NCBI GenBank assembly: GCA_900541695.1
Contig: UQKL01000004.1
Location: 49,316 to 113,315 of the forward strand
From: an uncultured Collinsella sp.
GTDB taxonomy: Bacteria > Actinomycetota > Coriobacteriia > Coriobacteriales > Coriobacteriaceae
DNA: 64,000 bases
Direction: 5' to 3'
Shown one piece after another: positions 57,655 through 64,000 of this stretch. The notes beneath the pieces were generated by a model, which saw only the letters and a program-made list of their open reading frames with translations, searched no databases and was not told the DNA's origin. Made by a program: the position numbers and the translations under genes. Numbering within the stretch: position 1 is the first letter of the stretch; every line of letters begins with the position of its first letter.

Positions 57655-57695
57655 GTCGAAGCCGCCGCAAAGGCGCCCTTTGTGGCGGCTTCGAC
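57655..57695 (-). terminator. HicAB operon terminator
   Basis: 19-bp arms, 57655-57673 and 57677-57695, with one mismatch and a 3-nt loop, immediately downstream (on the minus strand) of hicB. It directly abuts REP-like copy D. Confidence 0.8.
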
Positions 57696-57707
57696 TCGAC
57701 GTTGGCT

Positions 57708-58037
57708 TCACAGCGCCGCAGCGATCGCTTCAGTCACAAACTTATTGAGTGACTCACCCTTCTTTGCCGCCGCCAGCGCTGCTTGCTTGTGGAGCTCAGA
57801 GCCCGTTCTTACGTTGAACGAGCCCTTAAAAGCCCGCTCGGGTTCCTTGCCCTTCTCGGCGCAAAACTCAAGGTAATCGTCGACGGCGTCGTGGAAGCAT
57901 TGCTCCACTTCTTCAGCCGTGGAGCCTTCAAATACGATTGCGTCCCTAATGCCGGCGACCATACCTGTTAGCACATGCTGTTCGGCATCGAACTCGACCG
58001 GGGCGAAATAACCCTTGTATGCCAAAACGTTACTCAT
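57708..58037 (-). CDS. hicB: HicB-family antitoxin
   Basis: A 109-aa protein. The N-terminal partial RNase-H-like fold has YKGYFAPVEFD and the typical GMVAGIRDAIVFEGST, EEVEQCFHDAVDDYLEFC segments. The C-terminal ribbon-helix-helix-like region (GSFNVRTGSELHKQAALAAA) would bind DNA and autoregulate. Start ATG 58037 has GGAGG five bases before it and overlaps the end of hicA, the usual toxin-first HicAB order. Confidence 0.9.
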   Translation of the reverse strand: MSNVLAYKGYFAPVEFDAEQHVLTGMVAGIRDAIVFEGSTAEEVEQCFHDAVDDYLEFCAEKGKEPERAFKGSFNVRTGSELHKQAALAAAKKGESLNKFVTEAIAAAL

Positions 58038-58293
58038 GACTACCTCCGACATCTTGCAGAAAGCGAACTATGTTTCGAATGGTCCCCGCTGTCAATTCGT
58101 CAGATGGATGAGGCGTGTGCATTACGAACATCCTGCCATCTGATGGCCTGTAGAAGAGAACGCGCGATCCGGATGTCTTGCCTTTGCTGTCCATTTCAAA
58201 GCCATATGAAGCTATAACTTTAAGAAAGTCAGCGAATCTATACGTTGAAGGACAGCTAAGCAGCTGGGCGATGAGTTTATCGGATCGAGTCAT
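58030..58293 (-). CDS. hicA: HicA-family toxin
   Basis: An 87-aa small dsRBD-like mRNA interferase candidate, in an operon with hicB (8-nt overlap). It has the expected FLKVIASYGFEM segment and C-terminal THPHPSDEL-like histidine region. The position of the catalytic histidine of classical HicA, in the G-S-H motif, is Arg44 here (TSGSRVLFY). A subset of annotated HicA proteins shares this GSR pattern; their ribonuclease activity is less certain. Confidence 0.85.
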   Translation of the reverse strand: MTRSDKLIAQLLSCPSTYRFADFLKVIASYGFEMDSKGKTSGSRVLFYRPSDGRMFVMHTPHPSDELTAGTIRNIVRFLQDVGGSHE

Positions 58294-58606
58294 CCCGCCT
58301 CACATTCTGCAACTATATTCTAGTTGCAATTTCAGTTTGATGCAAGCACCTCTACTATAGAACATGTGTGCGTATAGAACAAGTGTTCGAATCACAACTG
58401 AGGAAGGAGACAGGCACCTTTGTGGTGGTCTGTGCTGTGGAGTGGGCGTCTGCGGCGGTTTGTCTCAATCTGTAACAGTAACTCGGCAAAATTGGACCTA
58501 GATGTTACAGATTGAGACAAACCGCCGCGGTGGGCTGCGCCGCCCCGCTCAAACCGCAGAAAAAAGGTAGATTTTCAGACATGTCCCAAAAATCTACCTT
58601 TGGTGG
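58294..58606. other. Intergenic region between hicA and the M16 peptidase
   Basis: No gene. Contains the hicA promoter, two ATAGAAC half-sites 17 bp apart (58357 and 58374) like those before SIS 3, a GGCACCTTTGTGGTGG sequence shared with 40100-40140, and a perfect 26-bp-arm inverted repeat, 58452-58477 with 58503-58528 (GCGGCGGTTTGTCTCAATCT on the left), with a 25-nt interior. Confidence 0.7.
58564..58602 (-). terminator. Terminator of the M16 peptidase gene
   Basis: AAAGGTAGATTTT (58564-58576) pairs perfectly with AAAATCTACCTTT (58590-58602); on the minus strand it is followed by a T-run. It begins 4 nt after the stop codon. Confidence 0.9.
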
Positions 58607-61600
58607 TTAGGCCAGAAGGTCGACTACGTTGAAGCCGGCATTGCTCTTGGCGATGACGTCTCGACCGCCAAAGACGCAGGTCGGCGACTCGGCTGCGATG
58701 CGCGTCACATCGGCGCCGAGCGAGCGCAACTCACCGGGCGTGGCGGCAAGCATCTGGGCGCGGCGCTTCTCGCGCGCGTCGGGATCGAGGCCGGCCAGGT
58801 AAGTCGTGTTGCGGCGTTTGGTGAGCGCGTACGGCTTCACGGGCGCGTCCATGCCGCTCACACAGCTTACGATAAAGCCCTCGAAGGCGGCCTCGTCGGG
58901 CTCAAAGTTGCCGAGCCATTCGCCCGCGCGCGCCACGCGCTCAATCGAGGGATCGATTGCCGGGTCGCGGTAGGTGTAGAACGCCGCCTGGCGCTCGCCG
59001 GCCGCGCGGAATCCGCAGCCGTACGCGCCGCCCTTTACGCGGATCTCGTTCCACAGGTAATCGTAGGAGAGCGCGTTGGCAGCCACGGCCCAGGCGCCCG
59101 TCACGTCGATGCCCAGACGGCGCGGGTCGCATGCGCTTGCCGCAAAGCAGATGTCGCTGGGGATGACAAAGGCCTCGTGGCGGTCGCGCGGCACCGGCAC
59201 CACGAGCGCGTCGCGGCCGGCAGCGCCGCCGCCAGCGTCCGCGCTCAACCCCAGGTCGCCCGCGGCGGCCCAGTACGCGTTAAAGTCTTCATCGCTGCCG
59301 GTAAAGCTCGCCAGGCAGCCATCGGCCACAAAGATGCGGCCCGCCAGCTCGGCAAACTTGGCGCGCAGGCTATCCAAGCGCTCGTCAAAGTGTTCGAGCA
59401 GATCACGCAAGAACAGGTAGAAGTCCACGCCCGAGAGCTGTTCGCGCACCACGGCCGAAGGCGAGCTGTAACTCATCGCGCGACCGAGTGCTGCCGAGTG
59501 GCCGTTGTTGATAAAGCCCTGCTCAAGCCCAATGCGAATCTGCGTGAGCACGTCGCGCACGCGATCGGCGTCGGCATCGAGCAGCAGCGTGCTCGACCAC
59601 ACCTCGCGCGGCAGGTTTGCCAGCGCATCGATCTTCTCGGACAGGGCGCCGGCGCTTACCAGCAGGTAGGGGCGCACGCCGTCCACGTCGGGCTGCGTCA
59701 TGACCTCGGTCGTAAAGCTCAAAAAGCCCAGCTTGCCGGCGATGAGATTATCGAGCTCCTCGGCCGAGTGCTCGCTCGTGGGCAGCTGCTTGAGCAGGCG
59801 GCAGAGCAGGGTCACGTAGGGCAGGTCCTCAAACGCGACGCAACCCAGATCGAAATATTGCATGGCGTAGGCCAGGCGGTTTGTGGGGATGTCGTGGCGC
59901 AGGCAGGGGATGGGCGCGGTTGTGTCCACGACCAGCGGCGGCTCGGGGCGTGCCTCGCTAATGTCGGACACGCGCAGGCGCGGCAGCGTGGCCTTGGCTT
60001 CGGGCGTGTCCTCGGCCTCCTGCGCGGCACGCAACGCGGCCGTGCGCTCGACCACGTCGGCCAGCTCGGTATCGGTCATGGCATCGCGCTTGGCTGCCAG
60101 CTCAGCGCCCTCGGCGCCCTCCGAACCGGAGCCGGCGTCCACCGGCACCAGCTCGACGAGCGCCATGTGGTCGTTTTCCAGCACCAGCTCGCGCAGCAGG
60201 TCCTCAAAGTAGCTACCGTCCAGCTCGCCGCGCAGCTCCTCGTACACCGGGCCGTACTTGAGCGCCAGCGTCGCGGCGTTGTCATCGTAGAGCCAGGTGC
60301 TCAGCGCGTCGCACGCAATGGCCACGCCGTCGGCGATGCCGTAATCACGCTGGCGCAGGTCGTACTCGTTGCTGCTGATGATGGCTTCCAGGCGCTCGCG
60401 CGGAACGCCATGCTCGCACAGGTCGCGGCAGGCGTCTTGGAACACGCGGCGCAGCTCGCGCGCCACACCAGGCTGCGCGTTTTGCAGCATGATGAGCTCG
60501 TAGGGCTGCAGGCTCTCGGCCGCGGTGTAGCTCACCACGTTGCCGCCCACGCCGGCGGCCAAAATGGCCTTCTTAACCGGCGCTTCGTTGGAACCCAGCA
60601 GCGCCTCGAACAAGATATCCGCAGCGATCGTGCGCTTGCGGTCGAGCGCGCTGCCCAGCACAAAGCCCAGGCCCACCAGGGCGTTCTCGGGCGTGGTGGC
60701 CATCTCGACGCGCTTATACTCGCAGGTCACGGGCGCCTGCACGCCCAGCGGATTGGGCGCCAGCGTGGACGGGTCCTCGCCGGCGGCGACGGCTGCGTCC
60801 ATGCGGCGGCTCGCAGCGCTCGACTGCGACAAATAGCGCTCGTCCAAAAAGGCCAGCGCGCGGTCCACGTCCAGGTCGCCGTAGAGCGTGATGTAGGAGT
60901 TGGAAGGATTGTAGTGGCGCGCGTGCGTATCCAGGAACTGCTCGTAGGTGAGCGCGGGAATCGCGCGTGGGTCGCCGCCGCTCTCGTGCGCATAGGCGGT
61001 GTCGGGATAGAGCGCGGCGTTGACGGCGTCGTCCAGCACGCTCATGGGGTCGGACAGCGCGCCCTTCATCTCGTTGAACACCACGCCGTTATAGCGCAGC
61101 GTGCCCTCGCGCAGGCTGGCGGCGCTGCCTTCGCCCTCGGCGCCCTCCGGCAGGTCCAGCTCGTAGTGCCAGCCCTCCTGCTCAAAAATGGTGGGCTTGG
61201 TATAGATGGCCGGGTTGAACACCGCGTCCAGGTACACGTCCATCAGGTTGTACAGATCCTGCTCGTTGGTGGTGGCAACGGGGTAGATGGTCTTGTCGGG
61301 GTAGGTCATGGCGTTGAGGAACGTCTGCATGGAGCTCTTGATCAGGTCGACAAACGGCTCCTTGACGGGGAACTTGGCCGATCCGCACAGCACCGAGTGC
61401 TCAAGAATATGGAACACGCCGGTGGAATCGGCCGGCGGCGTCTTAAAGCCAATGGCAAAGGCCTTGTTTTCGTCGTCGCACGCCAGGTACAGCAGGCGAG
61501 CGCCCGAGGCGGTGTGGCGCAGCACGTAGGCGTCCGAGTCGAGCTCGGGCACGGCCTCGCAGCGCTCGACGGCAAAACCGTGGCAGGTGGTACCGGGTGC

Positions 61601-61648
61601 CAGCAGCGCGGCAGCAGCGGCGCGCGGATCGGTTGAGGTGGTGGGCAT
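58607..61648 (-). CDS. M16-family (presequence protease-like) zinc metallopeptidase
   Basis: A 1013-aa M16C peptidase, a size typical of PreP/insulysin-like clamshell enzymes that degrade peptides in a closed chamber. The inverted zinc motif HILEH gives His80, Glu83 (base) and His84, with a downstream Glu expected about 76 residues later. No signal peptide, so probably cytoplasmic. The ATG at 61648 is preceded by AAAGGAGAC; the longer reading frame to 61822 has no ribosome site. Extremely GC-rich codon use gives a long open frame on the opposite strand, which I treat as a shadow. Confidence 0.93.
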   Translation of the reverse strand: MPTTSTDPRAAAAALLAPGTTCHGFAVERCEAVPELDSDAYVLRHTASGARLLYLACDDENKAFAIGFKTPPADSTGVFHILEHSVLCGSAKFPVKEPFVDLIKSSMQTFLNAMTYPDKTIYPVATTNEQDLYNLMDVYLDAVFNPAIYTKPTIFEQEGWHYELDLPEGAEGEGSAASLREGTLRYNGVVFNEMKGALSDPMSVLDDAVNAALYPDTAYAHESGGDPRAIPALTYEQFLDTHARHYNPSNSYITLYGDLDVDRALAFLDERYLSQSSAASRRMDAAVAAGEDPSTLAPNPLGVQAPVTCEYKRVEMATTPENALVGLGFVLGSALDRKRTIAADILFEALLGSNEAPVKKAILAAGVGGNVVSYTAAESLQPYELIMLQNAQPGVARELRRVFQDACRDLCEHGVPRERLEAIISSNEYDLRQRDYGIADGVAIACDALSTWLYDDNAATLALKYGPVYEELRGELDGSYFEDLLRELVLENDHMALVELVPVDAGSGSEGAEGAELAAKRDAMTDTELADVVERTAALRAAQEAEDTPEAKATLPRLRVSDISEARPEPPLVVDTTAPIPCLRHDIPTNRLAYAMQYFDLGCVAFEDLPYVTLLCRLLKQLPTSEHSAEELDNLIAGKLGFLSFTTEVMTQPDVDGVRPYLLVSAGALSEKIDALANLPREVWSSTLLLDADADRVRDVLTQIRIGLEQGFINNGHSAALGRAMSYSSPSAVVREQLSGVDFYLFLRDLLEHFDERLDSLRAKFAELAGRIFVADGCLASFTGSDEDFNAYWAAAGDLGLSADAGGGAAGRDALVVPVPRDRHEAFVIPSDICFAASACDPRRLGIDVTGAWAVAANALSYDYLWNEIRVKGGAYGCGFRAAGERQAAFYTYRDPAIDPSIERVARAGEWLGNFEPDEAAFEGFIVSCVSGMDAPVKPYALTKRRNTTYLAGLDPDAREKRRAQMLAATPGELRSLGADVTRIAAESPTCVFGGRDVIAKSNAGFNVVDLLA

Positions 61649-61873
61649 ATGCAGTCTCCTTTGACGCCCCAGCGGGGGCGAATCGAGTCGAATCCCCGAG
61701 AGTATACCCATATGGGGCCGCGGCTCTGCAGCGAACTGAAGACGATGTGGGTGGACTAGCCTAGCTAGGTTGATAACGAATACCGCGGGTAGCCGCTGCA
61801 CCCCGCTAAAGTGAAATAACACCCCGTTTACCGAATCATTTAGGAAATATATGGACTCCTAAAAAGTTCTAAT

Positions 61874-61881
61874 ACAATATA
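61874..61881 (+). promoter_or_regulatory. ACAATATA motif upstream of GntR regulator 4
   Basis: The 8-mer ACAATATA lies 48 nt before the regulator and recurs at 62735-62742 before the IIA gene, in an AT-rich context. A candidate operator shared by regulator and target. Confidence 0.35.
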
Positions 61882-61928
61882 AGTCATCTATCTATAAACT
61901 GCTGATTCCTTGCAAAGGTATGGTTGAT

Positions 61929-62633
61929 ATGGTTGAAGCAAATAGCGTTATCCCCCTGTACAAACAGATTGTTCGCGCGCTTTCTGATTCGATCGCCAAC
62001 GGCACGTACCGCCCGGGAGACAAGCTCCCGACCGAGGCGGAGCTCATCGAGCAATTTGGCGTGAGCCGAATAACGGTTCGCTCCGCAATTAAAGAAATGG
62101 AAGATGCTGGGCTTGTTGAGAGGGCCCGCGGCAAGGGCACATTCGTTTCGTCGGACACACAGATGTATGCCGCGGACGACCGTGAGAGCTTTACCCATTC
62201 GTGCCAGCTTGCGGGAAAACAGGCGTCTACCAGGGTTCTCGCAATGGGCTGGGACTTCCCAAGCCTGCGAGACGCGAAGTTCCTGGGCGTAGACGATACC
62301 CAAAAGGTATTGCGTAGTCGTCGTCTGCGCCTTGTGGATGACAAGCCCACGATGCTGGAAACCAATAGCTATTCCGCTGTGCTTTCTTTTTTGGAGCATG
62401 AATCCCTCGAGGATTCGCTGATGGCGGTACTCGATCGCCAGGGGATCAAGATGGGCCCCAACACGCGTACGCTCGAGGTCTGCTATGCGAGCGAGCTCGA
62501 GGCGGCATACCTTAACGTGGAGCTGGACTCTCCGCTGCTTCTGTTTGTCGATAGACGTTATGCTCCAAGCGGCGAGCCGCTTTTCATCTCCCGTCAGGTG
62601 TACTGCACCGAGCGACTGAAGTTCTATTTGTAA
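61929..62633 (+). CDS. GntR-family regulator with UTRA ligand domain (regulator 4)
   Basis: A 234-aa HutC-type regulator. Winged helix (about 5-72) with LPTEAELIEQFGVSRITVRSA and UTRA domain (about 85-230). It is more distant from regulators 2 and 3 in sequence. Start ATG 61929 lies 10 nt after AAAGG; the ATG at 61920 is too close. It precedes the isolated PTS IIA and IIB genes, which it probably controls. Confidence 0.92.
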   Translation: MVEANSVIPLYKQIVRALSDSIANGTYRPGDKLPTEAELIEQFGVSRITVRSAIKEMEDAGLVERARGKGTFVSSDTQMYAADDRESFTHSCQLAGKQASTRVLAMGWDFPSLRDAKFLGVDDTQKVLRSRRLRLVDDKPTMLETNSYSAVLSFLEHESLEDSLMAVLDRQGIKMGPNTRTLEVCYASELEAAYLNVELDSPLLLFVDRRYAPSGEPLFISRQVYCTERLKFYL

Positions 62634-62734
62634 ATTAGAGATAGATTGGTCAATTTACCGACCAATTGCTACCGTTCGCGGATTTGGAAAATAGACACAC
62701 CGCGTAGGGTAGATTGCTAATATACTTTGTTATG

Positions 62735-62742
62735 ACAATATA
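62735..62742 (+). promoter_or_regulatory. ACAATATA motif upstream of the IIA gene
   Basis: Second copy of the motif at 61874; it lies 26 nt before the IIA start, where a bound repressor would block transcription. Confidence 0.35.
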
Positions 62743-62768
62743 GTACGTCTTATTGATATTGGAGAACT

Positions 62769-63188
62769 ATGAATAAGATATTGCTAGCGAGTCATGGTTA
62801 TCTCGCCCAAGGTATGAAGAGCTCTCTCGAGATCCTGATGGGCGCCAACGACCGAATCGAGTGTCTGTGCGCCTATGTCGATGACGACACGAGGGATGTC
62901 GCAGCGCTTATCGATGCTTGGATGGAGTCGAAGGACCCTGCCGACTCTTGGTTTGTCGTGACTGACATCTTTGGCGGCTCTGTAAACAACGAATTCATTC
63001 AGAGGCAGACCGCCGGATCGTTTACGTTGATCACCGGAATGAACTTGCCGCTGCTGGTGGAAATGGCTACACAGCTGGACTCCCTGGATGCGGACAAGGC
63101 CAAAGCTGCGGTCGAGGGATCACGTTCGTTTATCATGCTTTGTGAGGCGGCGGACATGCTTGCCGATGTCGAAGAAGAAGAGTTCTAG
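62769..63188 (+). CDS. PTS mannose/sorbose-family EIIA component
   Basis: A 139-aa stand-alone EIIA of the mannose family with active His9 in ILLASHG and the FGGSVNNEF region, similar to the IIA half of the protein at 43564. Phosphate from HPr passes to the EIIB encoded next. The ribosome site is weak (GGAGAA). The C-terminus is acidic (DVEEEEF). Confidence 0.93.
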   Translation: MNKILLASHGYLAQGMKSSLEILMGANDRIECLCAYVDDDTRDVAALIDAWMESKDPADSWFVVTDIFGGSVNNEFIQRQTAGSFTLITGMNLPLLVEMATQLDSLDADKAKAAVEGSRSFIMLCEAADMLADVEEEEF

Positions 63189-63259
63189 TTAGTTCTGGTT
63201 CGAGCCCTAGCTAAGGGCCACACCTGTCATTACCTTTATTACGTGCGGAGATGATTACG

Positions 63260-63733
63260 ATGATTAAGCTTACGAGAGTTGATTACCGATTGATTCACGG
63301 CCAGGTCGCCATGTCTTGGACGCATGCGCTGGATGTCGATTGCATCCTGTGTGCCAGCGATGCCGTGGCAAAAGACGACATGAGAAAAGCCGCTTTGAGG
63401 CTCGCCCGCCCCAACGGCGTGAAGCTCGTCATAAAAGACGTAAACGCGGCCATCGAGGCGCTCAACAGCGGCGTTACCGACAAGTATTCGCTGTTTATCA
63501 TTGTCGAGACGATCGAGGATGCCTATCGCCTTGCTAAGGGTTGCAAAGACATCAAGGAGATCAATTTGTGCGGAACCCGAAAGTCTCCCGAGACCACGCT
63601 TCATCCGACCCCCGCGATCTTTGCGACCGAAACCGATGCCGAGCATATCCAAGAGCTTGTGAACGATGGCGTGGTTATCGAAATCCGTCAGGTCCCCAAT
63701 GACTCAAAGGTATTTGCCAAGGACGTTTTCTAG
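63260..63733 (+). CDS. PTS mannose/sorbose-family EIIB component
   Basis: A 157-aa EIIB with active His13 in DYRLIHGQVAMSW. Start ATG 63260, 9 nt after GGAG; ATG 63251 is too close to it. The gene ends with a strong terminator and no IIC or IID gene follows in the window. The pair must therefore work with a permease encoded elsewhere, possibly the IIC/IID at 44524-46165, or serve a regulatory role. Confidence 0.93.
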   Translation: MIKLTRVDYRLIHGQVAMSWTHALDVDCILCASDAVAKDDMRKAALRLARPNGVKLVIKDVNAAIEALNSGVTDKYSLFIIVETIEDAYRLAKGCKDIKEINLCGTRKSPETTLHPTPAIFATETDAEHIQELVNDGVVIEIRQVPNDSKVFAKDVF

Positions 63734-63782
63734 CTGGAAACATGCCATTGTCTAGCATTTATTAACCAGGTCCTCCTTTCTT

Positions 63783-63815
63783 AAGCCCGCCGATCATTTG
63801 ATCGGCGGGCTTTTT
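63783..63815 (+). terminator. Terminator of the IIA-IIB operon
   Basis: A 14-bp perfect stem, 63783-63796 with 63799-63812 (AAGCCCGCCGATCA and its complement), followed by TTTTT. Confidence 0.93.
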
Positions 63816-63833
63816 ATTCAAGACTTTAGTCTG

Positions 63834-63900
63834 CTGGCCGCGCAGCGGCCAGCTTTGAACCACCCGCTACGCGGGTGGAGACAAACGGCTTTACAAAGCC
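63834..63900. repeat. Three consecutive short hairpins at the right edge
   Basis: CTGGCCGC/GCGGCCAG (63834-63852), CCACCCGC/GCGGGTGG (63860-63878) and GGCTTT/AAAGCC (63887-63900) follow each other with 7-8 nt spacing. No T-runs. Subterminal hairpins of this type mark IS200/IS605 ends and REP clusters, but no transposase is visible before the window ends. Confidence 0.55.
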
Positions 63901-64000
63901 ACCCCTCCGACCGATATTGACGAGGTGACGCATAATTTCTTTCGCAAATTGACAACCGCATAGCGGAACACGGCCCGCGCCCCGTCATATGATTTCTAGC

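Noticed and set aside
59177..61636. An 819-codon open frame on the plus strand opposite the M16 peptidase
   Set aside because: The minus strand has the HILEH zinc motif, a ribosome site and a terminator. The plus-strand frame is repetitive in Gly, His, Arg and Gln, as expected for a shadow.

Overview
The window reads as a chromosomal segment of a high-GC, anaerobic, gut-type actinobacterium of the class Coriobacteriia, most likely Collinsella or a close relative. This is inferred from gene content and codon use, not from a marker-gene comparison. It carries a pyruvate:ferredoxin oxidoreductase, a catabolic carbamate kinase, rubrerythrin, several sugar phosphotransferase (PTS) systems and twin LytS/LytTR-type two-component systems. 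Genes are packed and mostly on the + strand, with strong Shine-Dalgarno sequences and intrinsic terminators.

Layout. 0-5.3 kb: nifJ and arcC. 5.7-11.2 kb: a beta-glucoside (cellobiose/lactose-type) PTS operon with its PRD-type regulator and a family 1 phospho-beta-glucosidase, bounded on both sides by copies of a modular intergenic repeat. 11.6-15.9 kb: a C39-like membrane-anchored protein, then an amino-acid permease plus amidohydrolase. 16-24 kb: two LytS-like kinase/LytTR regulator pairs separated by a zinc phospholipase-C-like protein, a UMF1-type MFS transporter and a glycosyltransferase. 24-27.5 kb: a phosphodiesterase, tRNA-Asp, and an Rrf2 regulator / MutY-like glycosylase / rubrerythrin group suited to oxidative stress. 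28-29.6 kb: a lower-GC two-gene unit (nucleotidyltransferase-fold protein plus helix-turn-helix partner) that looks like a toxin-antitoxin pair. 29.6-40 kb: rmuC, an ABC exporter, nth, mfd, a PAP2 phosphatase, an aldolase and an acetyltransferase.

40-54.5 kb holds the most coherent accessory theme: three GntR/UTRA regulators, three SIS-domain proteins resembling fructoselysine-6-phosphate deglycase (FrlB), a complete mannose-family PTS (fused IIAB, IIC, IID), a DMT transporter and a HAD phosphatase, interleaved with yitT and recQ. The combination resembles the GfrABCDEF glucoselysine/fructoselysine systems, so I infer uptake and deglycation of Amadori compounds or related amino sugars. A fourth GntR with an isolated IIA and IIB pair (61.9-63.7 kb) may feed the same or another permease. 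Shared short motifs in several of these promoters suggest operators.

54.8-61.6 kb: an L-2-hydroxyacid dehydrogenase, metA (with the Glu111 signature of acetyl-CoA use), 5-formyl-THF cyclo-ligase, a HicAB toxin-antitoxin pair and a large M16 metallopeptidase.

The intergenic DNA is unusually structured: long perfect inverted repeats (26-38 bp arms), a four-copy 44-bp REP-like family, a modular direct repeat, a 62-nt-period hairpin array, and a run of three hairpins at the right edge that could be the end of a mobile element. No CRISPR array, rRNA or complete transposase gene was seen.
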